From Streptomyces marokkonensis (lineage in GTDB: Bacteria; Actinomycetota; Actinomycetes; Streptomycetales; Streptomycetaceae): DNA of 64,000 nt. Position 1 is the stretch's first letter, and every line of letters begins with the position of its first letter. The stretch lies in contig NZ_VSKS01000007.1 of the NCBI RefSeq assembly GCF_008312835.1, positions 1-64,000 of the forward strand. The letters are read 5' to 3'. This document shows positions 1 to 8,250 of the stretch, piece by piece. The translations under genes and the position numbers were made by a program. The notes beneath the pieces were generated by a model. The model was given only the letters and a program-made list of their open reading frames with translations. It had not been told where the DNA came from and searched no databases.

Positions 1-281
1 CACGAGGGCCTCCTGGCGGTCGGGCGTAGATGTCGCAATCCACACCGAACCCAGAAGGCCCTCACCCGTTCAAGCACCCAGCATGCGTGTCACCAACGTC
101 CCGGAACAGCACAGCTAGGCCCCGGGCGGGGGCCGTCCGGCCCGAGCGGATCCGCCGTCCTGCGCCCAGACTGGAAGTGCGGGGCGGGGTCCCGGCACCC
201 ATCCGGGGTCACGCCGACGCAGGCGGGCGGGGCGCGCCCGGTGCCCGAGACCGCCGCAGAGCGAGAAGGGTGAGGAGAGGC
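1..281. other. Leader region with no recognised gene
   Basis: Nothing here was recognised as a gene. Open frames run through it on both strands, but they show no family features and only extend the dehydrogenase frame or its antisense. The last bases, 272-280, carry the GAGGAGAGG ribosome binding site of the next gene. Confidence 0.5.
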
Positions 282-1355
282 ATGAAGGGTTACGTCTTCC
301 ACGGCCCCGGGCAGTCCGCCTGGGAAGAGGTCCCCGACCCGGCCGTCCAGGAACCCGGCGACGCCATCGTGCGCGTCGACGCCGTCACCATCTGCGGGAC
401 GGACCTGCACATCCTCAAGGGCGACGTGCCCGAGGTCCGCCCCGGAACCGTCCTCGGCCACGAGGCCGTCGGGGAGATCGTCGAGACCGGCGCCGACGTC
501 CGCACCGTACGCCCCGGAGACCGGGTGCTGGTCTCCTGCATCACCGCCTGCGGGCGCTGCGGCTACTGCCGTGAGGGCGTGTACGGCCAGTGCCGGGGCG
601 GCGGGGGCTGGATCCTCGGCCACCTCGTCGACGGGACCCAGGCCGAGTACGTCCGTGTCCCGTTCGCCGACCTCTCGGTGTACCCGCTGCCCGGCGCCGT
701 GGCCAACGAGGACGCCGTGCTGCTGGCCGACATCTTCCCCACCGCCTACGAGGTGGGCGTGCTCAACGGGCGGGTCCGTCCCGGTGACACCGTCGTCGTG
801 GTGGGAGCGGGTCCCGTCGGGCTCGCCGCGATCGCCACCGCCCGGCTGTTCGCTCCCGAGCGCATCGTCGCCGTGGACCTGGCCGCCTCGCGGCTGCAGG
901 CGGCGAAGGAGTTCGGCGCCGACGCCGTGGCCGACGCGAGCGAGGCCCCCGAGCAACTGGTCGAGGACCTCACCGGCGGGCTCGGCGCGGACGTGGTCAT
1001 CGAGGCGGTGGGCGTTCCCGAGACCTTCGAGCTGTGCGCCCGCATCGTGCGGCCCGGCGGGCACCTCGCCAACGTCGGCGTGCACGGCGCTCCCGCCACG
1101 CTGCACCTCGAGGACCTGTGGATCAAGAACATCACCATCACCACCGGACTCGTCGACACCCACTCCACTCCCACCCTGCTGAGGATGGCGTCCGCCGGCC
1201 GGCTTCCCACCCGCCGGCTGGTCACCCACACGTTCCCGCTCGGCCACATGCAGGAGGCGTACGACGTCTTCGGCAACGCCGGCGAGACCGGGGCGCTCAA
1301 GGTCGTGCTGGGCGTGCCGCAGCACGAGGTGGTCCCCGTCCAGCCGACGGTCTGA
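282..1355 (+). CDS. Zinc-dependent alcohol dehydrogenase (MDR family)
   Basis: Cytoplasmic NAD(P)-dependent oxidoreductase of the medium-chain dehydrogenase family, 357 residues, the usual length. The catalytic zinc ligands are visible as C38 (in TICGTDLH) and H60-E61 (GHEAVGE). The four structural-zinc cysteines are C90, C93, C96 and C104. A Rossmann motif, VVGAGPVG, follows near residue 170. The ATG at 282 is chosen because GAGGAGAGG lies directly upstream and the protein begins at the normal family start; the open frame to 30 has no such support. The substrate cannot be read from the sequence. Similar dehydrogenases occur next to Rv1733c-like genes in the dormancy-type regions of Streptomyces, and such a gene follows here, so a role under oxygen limitation is an inference. 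Confidence 0.9.
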   Translation: MKGYVFHGPGQSAWEEVPDPAVQEPGDAIVRVDAVTICGTDLHILKGDVPEVRPGTVLGHEAVGEIVETGADVRTVRPGDRVLVSCITACGRCGYCREGVYGQCRGGGGWILGHLVDGTQAEYVRVPFADLSVYPLPGAVANEDAVLLADIFPTAYEVGVLNGRVRPGDTVVVVGAGPVGLAAIATARLFAPERIVAVDLAASRLQAAKEFGADAVADASEAPEQLVEDLTGGLGADVVIEAVGVPETFELCARIVRPGGHLANVGVHGAPATLHLEDLWIKNITITTGLVDTHSTPTLLRMASAGRLPTRRLVTHTFPLGHMQEAYDVFGNAGETGALKVVLGVPQHEVVPVQPTV

Positions 1356-1491
1356 CCCGGCCCCGGCCCGAGCCGCCCGCCCTCCGGCGCGCGGGCGGCC
1401 GCAGGGTCGTCCGGCCCATACCGGACCGGAGCCGGAGGGTCCACCCTGGAGACATGGCGCCGCCGGTACCCGCGCGAGGAGGTGACCTCCC

Positions 1492-2091
1492 ATGGCGAGG
1501 ACACAGGGTGCGAGGCCGCGCCGAGTGCGGCTGTGGCGGTGGCGGAGGAACCCGCTGCGCCGCCGCAGCGATCTGGTCGAGGCCTGGCTGACGCTCGCCA
1601 CGCTCGTCCTCGCCCTGCTGGTCGGGGCGTTCGCCGGGCTGGCGGCCGCAGGCGTCGTCGACCGGTCCCTCGAGGACCGCCGGGAGCGGACCCGCCCCGT
1701 GACGGCCGTACTGGTCGAGGACGCCCGCGACGCGCTGCCGGCACCCGTGGCGGAGGACGGGGACGGCGGCGTCTGGGCGAAGGTGCGGTGGACGGCCCCG
1801 GACGGCACCGCCCGCACGGGCCGGGCGGAGGTCGAACCCGGGAGCAGGGCGGGCACCGAGGCGACCGTGTGGAACGACACCGCGGGCCGGCTGGTGTCCG
1901 CACCGCCCGAGGGCGCCGAGGCGGGGTTCCAGATCGTCATGGCCGGCGTCACGGTCACCGTCGCCACCGGGGGACTGGTCCTGCTCGGCGGATGGCTCGT
2001 CCGGTCCCGGCTGCAGTGGCGGCGCCTGGCCGAGTGGGAGGCCGAGTGGCGGCGGGTCGAGCCGTCGTGGCGGAAGCGGATGACGGGCTGA
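1492..2091 (+). CDS. Rv1733c-like two-helix membrane protein
   Basis: A 199-residue membrane protein resembling the Rv1733c family, whose mycobacterial member belongs to the DosR dormancy regulon. The basic N-terminus (MARTQGARPRRVRLWRWRR) precedes a first membrane helix near residues 30-55. An extracytoplasmic domain of about 100 residues follows, then a second helix near 150-170 and a short basic cytoplasmic tail. The start is set by a near-perfect AGGAGGTGACCTCCC site directly before the ATG. The biochemical function of the family is unknown. It lies 136 bases after the dehydrogenase on the same strand. Confidence 0.8.
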   Translation: MARTQGARPRRVRLWRWRRNPLRRRSDLVEAWLTLATLVLALLVGAFAGLAAAGVVDRSLEDRRERTRPVTAVLVEDARDALPAPVAEDGDGGVWAKVRWTAPDGTARTGRAEVEPGSRAGTEATVWNDTAGRLVSAPPEGAEAGFQIVMAGVTVTVATGGLVLLGGWLVRSRLQWRRLAEWEAEWRRVEPSWRKRMTG

Positions 2092-2149
2092 GCGCACGAC
2101 GGCGGCCCCTCGGCCGACCGGACGGACCGGACCGGACTGTGATCTGAAG

Positions 2150-2169
2150 AATTGCAAATTTTCGCAATT
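2150..2169. promoter_or_regulatory. AT-rich inverted repeat upstream of the SulP gene
   Basis: Perfect six-base arms AATTGC and GCAATT flank an eight-base AT-rich spacer, 49 bases before the SulP start. It stands out in otherwise very GC-rich DNA. It could be an operator, for example for the ArsR-family protein encoded at 4507, or part of the promoter. Binding is inferred only. Confidence 0.4.
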
Positions 2170-2217
2170 GCCTACATGCTTGCCTCGTCATCCAGTCGAG
2201 AGTGAAGTCGAGGGGCC

Positions 2218-3939
2218 GTGTCCGTACCGCCGCCGGCCGGGATCCGGTCCCGGATCGTCTCGCTGCTGCCCACCCGCGCCGACCTGGACCAGATACGCCG
2301 CCATCCCCGACGTGACCTGCTCGCCGGCCTGACGGTCGCGGTCGTCGCACTGCCGCTCGCGCTCGGATTCGGTGTCTCCTCCGGGCTCGGCGCCGAGGCG
2401 GGGCTGGCCACCGCCGTGGTCGCCGGGGCGCTGGCGGCCGTGTTCGGCGGCTCCCATCTCCAGGTCTCCGGGCCGACCGGGGCGATGACGGTGGTGCTCG
2501 TGCCGATCGTCGCCGACCACGGGCCCGGGGGCGTGCTCACCGTCGGCCTGATGGCGGGCGTGATCCTGGTCGGGCTGGCGCTGCTCCGGGCCGGGGGCAG
2601 CATGCGGTACGTGCCGGCGCCGGTGGTGGAGGGCTTCACGCTCGGCATCGCCTGTGTGATCGGGCTGCAGCAGGTCCCCAACGCCCTCGGCGTGCCCGGG
2701 GCCGAGGGCGAGCGGGTCCTGGTGGTGGCCTGGCGGGCCGGACAGGAATTCCTCCGCGCCCCCAACTGGACCGCGCTGGCCCTGGCACTCGCGGTGGCGG
2801 GCGTGATGCTGCTCGGCGCGCGCTGGAAGCCCACCGTCCCGTTCTCCGTGCTGGCGGTGATCGCGGCCACGGCCGTGACGCAGGCCGCCGGGCTGGACGG
2901 GGCACGGCCGATCGGCGACCTGCCCCCGGGCCTCCCCGCACCCTCGCTCTCCTTCGTCGACACCGGAGCCCTGGGCAGCCTCCTCGCGCCCGCCCTGGCC
3001 GTGGCGGCGCTCGCCGCACTGGAGTCCCTGCTGTCCGCCTCCGTCGCCGACGGCATGACCGTCGGACAGCGGCACGACCCCGACCGCGAGCTGTTCGGCC
3101 AGGGCCTCGCCAACATCGCGGCCCCGCTGTTCGGCGGCGTCCCCGCGACCGGCGCGATCGCCCGCACCGCGGTCAACGTCCGTACCGGCGCGACCTCCCG
3201 GCTGGCCTCCCTCACCCACGCGGCCGTCCTCGCCGTGATCGTCTTCGCGGCCGCCCCGCTGGTGTCGCGGATCCCGCTGGCCGCCCTCGCCGGAGTCCTG
3301 CTGGCGACCGCGGTCCGGATGGTCGAGGTCGGCTCGCTGCGCGCGATGACCCGCGCCACCCGCTCCGACGCGCTGATCCTCGTCCTGACCGCGGCCGCCA
3401 CGCTCGTGCTCGACCTGGTCCAGGCGGTGATCATCGGTCTGGGCGTCGCGGCCGTCCTCGCGCTGGGCGCGGTCGCCCGCCAGGCCCGGCTCGCCCCGCT
3501 GCCGCTGGACCGGGGCGACCACACGGAGGAGGAGCACGAGCTGCTGGCCGAGCACATCGTCGCCTACCGCATCGACGGCCCGCTGTTCTTCGCCGCCGCC
3601 CACCGCTTCCTGCTGGAGCTGGCCGAACTCGCCGACGTGCGCGTGGTCGTCCTGCGCATGTCCCACGTCAGCGTCGTCGATGCCACCGGCGCCCTGGTCC
3701 TCAAGGACGCGGTGACGAAACTGAGGCGGCGCGGGATCCTCGTCCTGGCCTCCGGTGTCCGCCCGGCCCACCGCCGGGCCCTCGCCTCGGTGGGCGTCCT
3801 GGAACTGCTGCGCCACGAGGGCCGGGAGTACGTCACCACGCCCGAGGCGATCGCCGCGGCCCGTGCCCACCTGGAACGCGACGGGGTCCTGCGGGCGACC
3901 GGACACCGGGCCGCGGCGCCCCGGGCGGAGCATCGATGA
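2218..3939 (+). CDS. SulP-family anion transporter with C-terminal STAS domain
   Basis: Inner-membrane transporter of the SulP/SLC26 family, 573 residues, for sulfate, bicarbonate or related anions. A long series of hydrophobic segments begins at DLLAGLTVAVVALPLALGFG, the hallmark first region of SulP proteins. A cytoplasmic STAS domain lies at about 440-555. In STAS proteins of partner switches the phosphorylated serine lies in a DSSG-type motif; the matching place here is D488-A-T490-G, with Thr490. Start is a GTG; the GAGGGG just upstream is a modest ribosome site. The stop overlaps the start of the RsbW-like gene by four bases, so the two are probably translated together. No carbonic anhydrase domain is fused. 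Confidence 0.92.
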   Translation: MSVPPPAGIRSRIVSLLPTRADLDQIRRHPRRDLLAGLTVAVVALPLALGFGVSSGLGAEAGLATAVVAGALAAVFGGSHLQVSGPTGAMTVVLVPIVADHGPGGVLTVGLMAGVILVGLALLRAGGSMRYVPAPVVEGFTLGIACVIGLQQVPNALGVPGAEGERVLVVAWRAGQEFLRAPNWTALALALAVAGVMLLGARWKPTVPFSVLAVIAATAVTQAAGLDGARPIGDLPPGLPAPSLSFVDTGALGSLLAPALAVAALAALESLLSASVADGMTVGQRHDPDRELFGQGLANIAAPLFGGVPATGAIARTAVNVRTGATSRLASLTHAAVLAVIVFAAAPLVSRIPLAALAGVLLATAVRMVEVGSLRAMTRATRSDALILVLTAAATLVLDLVQAVIIGLGVAAVLALGAVARQARLAPLPLDRGDHTEEEHELLAEHIVAYRIDGPLFFAAAHRFLLELAELADVRVVVLRMSHVSVVDATGALVLKDAVTKLRRRGILVLASGVRPAHRRALASVGVLELLRHEGREYVTTPEAIAAARAHLERDGVLRATGHRAAAPRAEHR

Positions 3940-4358
3940 CACCCGCTCCGCACACGCTGCCGTACCGCCACGTACTGACCCTGCCCACCGAGCCCGGTGC
4001 CGTGCGCCTCGCCCGCGAGACAGCCGAACAGGCCCTTGCGGAGTGGGGCATAGGCGCACACCACCCGGCGGTGGGCCCGGCGCTCCTGATCCTGAGCGAG
4101 CTGGTGACCAACAGCGTCCGGCACGCGTCCGAGGTCTCCCCGCAGACCACGGTGATCTACGCGGCGAGCCCCGAGTGCCTGGTGTTCGCCGTGCACGACC
4201 GCCACCCCCGCCGGCCCCGGCTGTACGGGGCGGACGGCGCCGGGCCGGGCGGTCTGGCCACCGTCGTCGAACTGACCCGAGGCCTGGGCGGCACCGCCGT
4301 GGTCCGCGGTGACGCCGACGGCCGTGGCAAGAGCGTCTGGATCACGCTTCCCCTGTGA
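3936..4358 (+). CDS. RsbW-like ATP-binding protein (HATPase_c_2)
   Basis: A 140-residue protein with the GHKL ATPase fold of anti-sigma factor/STAS kinases. The N-box is LSELVTNSVRHA, with the Mg-binding Glu and Asn, and the G1 region is PGGLATVVELTRGLGG. Such proteins phosphorylate STAS-domain antagonists or bind sigma factors. The ATG overlaps the SulP stop as ATGA, which implies coupling with a transporter that itself ends in a STAS domain. The natural hypothesis is that this ATPase acts on that domain; this is not shown by the sequence. Streptomyces genomes carry dozens of such orphan ATPases, so the partner may lie elsewhere. Confidence 0.85.
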   Translation: MTPAPHTLPYRHVLTLPTEPGAVRLARETAEQALAEWGIGAHHPAVGPALLILSELVTNSVRHASEVSPQTTVIYAASPECLVFAVHDRHPRRPRLYGADGAGPGGLATVVELTRGLGGTAVVRGDADGRGKSVWITLPL

Positions 4359-4506
4359 GGCCGCCGGGGACCACCGCCGGACGGCGGGAATGTATGAAGT
4401 TGCTAATGTCGGAAAACGTCGAGGCGGGTGTCGACGAACGGATGAGGCGATGGACCGAGGACCGGCCGCCCGGGCCGTGCTGCCGCGCCGGAAAGGGGAC
4501 GGCACG

Positions 4507-4857
4507 ATGACCACGCCGCTGTACCAGCTGAAGGCCGAGTTCTTCAAAACCCTGGGGCACCCCGCCCGGATCCGTGTGCTGGAACTGCTCAGCGAGCGCG
4601 AGCACGCGGTCGCGGAGATGCTGCCCGAGGTGGGCATCGAACCGGCGCACCTCTCCCAGCAACTGGCGGTGCTGCGGCGGGCGAACCTGGTGGTCGGCCG
4701 CAAGGAGGGCTCGACCGTGTACTACTCGCTGACCAGCCCGCATGTGGCGGAGCTGCTGCGGGTGGCCCGCACCATCCTGTCCGGCGTCCTCGCCGGTCAG
4801 GCGGAACTCCTCGCGGACCTCCAGGCCGCGCAGAAGGAGCCGAAACCCCTGCCGTAG
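4507..4857 (+). CDS. ArsR-family winged-helix regulator
   Basis: A 116-residue dimeric repressor-like protein of the ArsR/SmtB fold. The recognition region reads IEPAHLSQQLAVLRRANLV and the beta-wing GRKEGSTVYYSL. It contains no cysteine, so the classical ELCVC metal site is absent. It may sense another ligand or act without metal. The ATG at 4507 fits family length; upstream in-frame codons from 4309 would add an unlikely basic extension. It follows the SulP/ATPase pair on the same strand after 148 bases containing an AT-richer stretch at 4391-4415, a plausible own promoter. ArsR-family genes beside SulP genes suggest control of the transporter. Confidence 0.85.
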   Translation: MTTPLYQLKAEFFKTLGHPARIRVLELLSEREHAVAEMLPEVGIEPAHLSQQLAVLRRANLVVGRKEGSTVYYSLTSPHVAELLRVARTILSGVLAGQAELLADLQAAQKEPKPLP

Positions 4858-4905
4858 CCACCGCGTTGCCGCGGTCACGCCGGGCGGGTACGCGGGCCCG
4901 GGGTG

Positions 4906-5559
4906 TCAGCCCGCGGGGTTCGGCCCCTCGCGGCGGCAGTGCAGGAACAGGTGCGGTTCCGGGCGGGCGTCCGGGTGGGTCGGGGTGAACATCACGCTCC
5001 TCTCCGACTGCACCGTCAGGCCCGCCGCGCGCACGAGGGCGATGAGGTCCTCGGCCGCGAAGCTGGTGACCCGCACGGGCTGCCCCATGAACACCCCGTC
5101 GAACTCCTCGACGTCCAGCGGCACGGTGGCCAGCGCGAGCAGACCGCCCGGGCGCAGCGCCCGCGCCAGCCGGCGGAGGAGCCCCGACTGCTCCGACCGG
5201 GACATCTGCAGCGTCGCGAAGTACACACATACAGCGTCCAGGGAAGCGTCCTCGAGCGTCATCCGGCGGATGTCCTCGCAACGGAACTCGGCCTCGGGCA
5301 CCTGGCGGGAGGCGATCTCCACCATCACGGGGGACACGTCGACCCCGAGCACCCGGTGACCCGCGCCGGCGAGCGCCTGAGCCGTGGGCCGGCCCGTGCC
5401 GCTGCCCACGTCCAGCACCGTGCTGCCCGGCGCCAGCCGTTCCAGCAGCCAGTCCAGCGACGCGCGGTGAGCCGCCGAGGAGGCGAACGCCTTCTCGTAC
5501 TCGCTGCCCAGCGCGTCGAACACCGCCGCCGCCGGTGACTCGTGTTCCTCGTCGACCAA
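4906..5559 (-). CDS. Class I SAM-dependent methyltransferase
   Basis: Cytoplasmic methyltransferase of about 217 residues. Motif I is VLDVGSGTG, followed by GVDVSPVMVEIA (motif post I) and DAVCVYFATLQM. The C-terminus, HLFLHCRREG, resembles small-molecule methyltransferases of the methyltransf_11/25 type. The substrate is unknown. The start is uncertain: no ATG or GTG sits at the right place, and a TTG at 5559 (LVDEEHESP) is the best candidate, while the open frame continues far upstream without family similarity. It converges on the ArsR gene and diverges from the flavodoxin-like gene. Confidence 0.75.
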   Translation of the reverse strand: MVDEEHESPAAAVFDALGSEYEKAFASSAAHRASLDWLLERLAPGSTVLDVGSGTGRPTAQALAGAGHRVLGVDVSPVMVEIASRQVPEAEFRCEDIRRMTLEDASLDAVCVYFATLQMSRSEQSGLLRRLARALRPGGLLALATVPLDVEEFDGVFMGQPVRVTSFAAEDLIALVRAAGLTVQSERSVMFTPTHPDARPEPHLFLHCRREGPNPAG

Positions 5560-5691
5560 GACGCACCCCGTCTCCGCGTACCGATGCGGGGCATCGTGCC
5601 ACCCCCGTCCCGTCGTGACAACGGGGCACCGCACGTGGCGCGGCTCCGGCCCGGCTTGCGGGCGTGGCGGCCGGCACGGCAGGGTCGGGGT

Positions 5692-6144
5692 GTGCCGACT
5701 CTGCTGATCGTCCACCACACGCCCTCGCCCCACTGCCAGGCGATGTTCGAAGCCGTCCTCTCCGGTGCGACGGCCCCGGAGATCGAGGACGTCCGGGTGG
5801 TGCGGCGGGCGGCGCTGTCCGCCACCGCCTCCGACGTCCTGGACGCCGACGGCTACCTCCTCGGCACCCCCGCCAACCTCGGCTACATGTCGGGGGCGCT
5901 CAAACACTTCTTCGACCAGATCTACTATCCCTGCCTGGACACCACCCGGGGCCGGCCCTTCGGGTACTACGTGCACGGCGGCAACGACGTCACGGGCGCG
6001 GTGCGGGGCATCGAGTCGGTCACGACGGGCCTGGGCTGGCGTCGCGCGGCCGACACCGTGACGGTCACCGGCGAGCCCGACAAGGCCGCCGTCGAACGGT
6101 GCTGGGAACTGGGCGCCACGCTCGCGGCCGGCCTGGCGGACTGA
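5692..6144 (+). CDS. Flavodoxin/NAD(P)H-dependent FMN reductase-like protein
   Basis: A 150-residue protein of the flavodoxin-like fold. The N-terminus TLLIVHHTPSPHC is the FMN-phosphate loop region. It is followed by DGYLLGTPANLGYMSGALK and FFDQIYYPCLD, typical of WrbA/NADPH-FMN reductases. It probably binds FMN and acts in redox transfer; the partner is unknown. The GTG at 5692 is chosen because AGGGTCGGGG lies just upstream and the fold starts there. Transcription likely ends at the strong hairpin 6147-6174. Confidence 0.82.
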   Translation: MPTLLIVHHTPSPHCQAMFEAVLSGATAPEIEDVRVVRRAALSATASDVLDADGYLLGTPANLGYMSGALKHFFDQIYYPCLDTTRGRPFGYYVHGGNDVTGAVRGIESVTTGLGWRRAADTVTVTGEPDKAAVERCWELGATLAAGLAD

Positions 6145-6146
6145 AA

Positions 6147-6174
6147 CGGCCCGACCGCCGGTGCGGTCGGGCCG
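6147..6174. terminator. Bidirectional hairpin terminator
   Basis: A perfect 12-base-pair stem (6147-6158 with 6163-6174) closed by a CGGT loop lies between two convergent genes. It directly follows the flavodoxin-like stop codon and should serve both strands. No U-tract is present, as is common in Streptomyces. Confidence 0.8.
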
Positions 6175-6205
6175 TCGGACGATCCGCCAGGGTCCGCCGG
6201 AAAGG

Positions 6206-7333
6206 TCAGGTCTCGTCCATCCGCCGCCGGTCCTCCTCGTCCCAGGCGCGCGTGTCGCGCGGCTGCGTGTACGGCTCCGCCTCCGGCGGATGGCCCCCGG
6301 CGATGGCCCGCTGCCGGGCGATCTCCGCGTCGAACTCCAGCCCGAGCAGGATGGCCAGGTTGGTGATCCACAGCCAGATCAGGAACACGATGACACCCGC
6401 CATCGTGCCGTACGTCTTGTTGTACGACCCGAAGTTGGCGACGTAGACGGCGAACCCGGCGGAGGCGACCAGCCAGATCAGCAGCGCCAGGAAACTGCCC
6501 GGAGTGATCCACCGGAACCCCCGGACCTTGGCGTTCGGGGCCGCCCAGTACAGCAGTGCGATCATGATGACGACCAGCACGATCAGCACCGGCCACTTGG
6601 CGATCGACCACACGGTCAGCGCGGTGTCGCCGAGACCGAGCAGATCGCCCGCCTGACGGGCCAGCCCGCCGGTGAAGACCACGATCAGGGCACTGACGAC
6701 GGCCATCAGCATCAGCGCGACCGTCACCCCGAGCCGTACCGGGAGCACCTTCCACACCGGACGCCCCTCGGGCATGTCGTAGACCGCGTTCGCCGAGCGC
6801 ATGAACGCCGCCACATAGCCGGACGCCGACCAGATGGCCAGCACCAGACCGACGATCGCCACGACCGAGCCGATGCCCGCGTTGCCCTGGAGCTGCTCCA
6901 CCGCCTGCGTGATGATGTCCCGGGCCGCGCCGGGGGCGGTGAGCTCCTGGAGGTTCTCCAGCACCTTGTCCGTGGTGGACCTGCCGGTGAGGCCCAGAAT
7001 CGACACCAGGGCCAGCAACGCCGGAAACAGCGACAGCACGCCGTAGTACGTCAGGGCCGCGGCCCGGTCGGTGAGCTCGTCGTCCTTGAACTCGCGCAGG
7101 CTGCCCTTCAGGGCCGCGCCCCACGCCCCTTTCGGCAGCTTGGCCGGTGAATCGGGCGCCGCCCGCTCCACCTCGTCACTGGGCCCGGGGTCGTCCGGTG
7201 CCGCGCGCTCCGCCTCCTGACCCGGACGGGCCCCGTCCGGCGCCGCGCGCTCTCCCCCGTGACCCGGGCGGGCCTCGTCCGTGGTGCCCTTCTGGGCCTG
7301 CTTGTCGTTCAGCCCCGGGATATGCAGCTTCAT
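6206..7333 (-). CDS. YihY/BrkB-family membrane protein
   Basis: Integral membrane protein of 375 residues in the YihY/BrkB family (formerly called ribonuclease BN; function not settled). The family signature DRAAALTYYGVLSLFPALLAL begins near residue 85. About six membrane helices follow, up to VIFLIWLWITNLAILLG. The N-terminal 75 residues are a soluble acidic linker with three imperfect copies of a unit ending in ERAAPD. The ATG at 7333 (MKLHIPGL) is preferred, with GGGGG upstream; an in-frame ATG at 7360 is possible. The C-terminal tail is charged and rich in Arg and Glu. It is divergent from the acetyltransferase gene, and the CebR-type box at 7404 lies between them. Confidence 0.9.
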   Translation of the reverse strand: MKLHIPGLNDKQAQKGTTDEARPGHGGERAAPDGARPGQEAERAAPDDPGPSDEVERAAPDSPAKLPKGAWGAALKGSLREFKDDELTDRAAALTYYGVLSLFPALLALVSILGLTGRSTTDKVLENLQELTAPGAARDIITQAVEQLQGNAGIGSVVAIVGLVLAIWSASGYVAAFMRSANAVYDMPEGRPVWKVLPVRLGVTVALMLMAVVSALIVVFTGGLARQAGDLLGLGDTALTVWSIAKWPVLIVLVVIMIALLYWAAPNAKVRGFRWITPGSFLALLIWLVASAGFAVYVANFGSYNKTYGTMAGVIVFLIWLWITNLAILLGLEFDAEIARQRAIAGGHPPEAEPYTQPRDTRAWDEEDRRRMDET

Positions 7334-7403
7334 GGCCCCCGAGTAACCCGTGACCGTCATGTCACGCCAGGCCGGTCACCCGGCCTTGAGTGGAAAGAGG
7401 TTG

Positions 7404-7417
7404 TGGGAGCGCTCCCA
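7404..7417. promoter_or_regulatory. CebR-type operator upstream of the acetyltransferase gene
   Basis: The perfect palindrome TGGGAGCGCTCCCA matches the published operator of CebR, the LacI-family cello-oligosaccharide-responsive repressor of Streptomyces. It lies 20 bases before the acetyltransferase start and 71 bases before the divergent BrkB start. A second identical copy is at 8176-8189. Confidence 0.75.
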
Positions 7418-7436
7418 AGAATGCAGGATGCCAGAC

Positions 7437-8069
7437 ATGACCGAGTCCCCAAGGATCCGCCCCTACCACCGCGAGGACCGGGCGGCCCTCGACGACATCT
7501 GCATCCGCACCGCGCACAACGGGCAGGACAGCCGCCCCCACTACAGCGATCCCACCGTCTTTCCGGACACCTTCGCGGCCCCGTACGTCCATCTGGAGCC
7601 CGAGCTCGCCTTCGTCCTGGACGACGGGAGCGGCCGGGCGGTCGGCTACATCGTCGGTACCGCCGACACGGCCCGCTTCGCCAGGACCTTCCGTGCGGCA
7701 TGGCTCCCTCTGGTCGCCGACCGCCATCCCGAACCGTCCGGGCCGCCGGCGACCCCGGACGAGGAGATCGCCTGGCTGCTGCACCACCCGGAGCGGATGG
7801 TCGTCCCCGGGCTGGCCGCCTGGCCGGCCCATCTGCACATCGACCTGCTGCCCGAGTGGCAGGGGCGCGGTTACGGCCGGCGGCTGATGCGGACCTTCCT
7901 CACGGCCCTGCGGGACGGGGGAGTGCCGTCCGTTCATCTCGTGATGGCGGTCGCCAACAAGCCGGCCCGGGCCTTCTACGACCGCATGGGCTTCGAGGAG
8001 ATCGACGCACCGATGGACGACTCGGTCGTCTGCCTCGGGCGCACGACCGCGGACCCCGACCGGCTCTGA
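7437..8069 (+). CDS. GNAT-family N-acetyltransferase
   Basis: A 210-residue acetyl-CoA-dependent acyltransferase. The acetyl-CoA pyrophosphate loop is seen in LLPEWQGRGYGRRLM (Q-x-x-G-x-G). The C-terminal block NKPARAFYDRMGFEEI is typical of the fold. The overall arrangement with a central insertion (residues ~85-125) resembles bacterial proteins related to O-GlcNAcase-associated acetyltransferases; the substrate is not known. The ATG at 7437 is chosen because AGGA lies eight bases upstream; an ATG at 7428 is also in frame. A CebR-type operator lies in its leader, so repression lifted by cello-oligosaccharides is plausible. Confidence 0.83.
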   Translation: MTESPRIRPYHREDRAALDDICIRTAHNGQDSRPHYSDPTVFPDTFAAPYVHLEPELAFVLDDGSGRAVGYIVGTADTARFARTFRAAWLPLVADRHPEPSGPPATPDEEIAWLLHHPERMVVPGLAAWPAHLHIDLLPEWQGRGYGRRLMRTFLTALRDGGVPSVHLVMAVANKPARAFYDRMGFEEIDAPMDDSVVCLGRTTADPDRL

Positions 8070-8175
8070 GGGGTCGCGGCTCTCTTCCGTCGAACGCATC
8101 GAACGCGCCACGGCCCGCCGGGAAGTGGCGCGAATGCACGTTGCCGCTCCGCTTCCTGAAGCGCAGCCTGTGCAC

Positions 8176-8189
8176 TGGGAGCGCTCCCA
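8176..8189. promoter_or_regulatory. CebR-type operator upstream of the LPMO gene
   Basis: A second perfect TGGGAGCGCTCCCA palindrome, 61 bases before the LPMO start. CebR is known to control cellulolytic genes in Streptomyces, so its position before a polysaccharide monooxygenase gene fits induction by cellobiose or cellotriose. Confidence 0.85.
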
Positions 8190-8250
8190 TGGATTGGTGT
8201 GGGTGGCGCTCACCGCCCCCCGCAACCCCCACAGCGGAAAGAAGGAACTC

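Noticed and set aside
90-1967. Long minus-strand open frame (625 codons) opposite the alcohol dehydrogenase
   Set aside because: It is antisense to a clear zinc dehydrogenase; its sequence is Gly/Val/Arg-rich without domains, as expected for GC-rich shadow frames.
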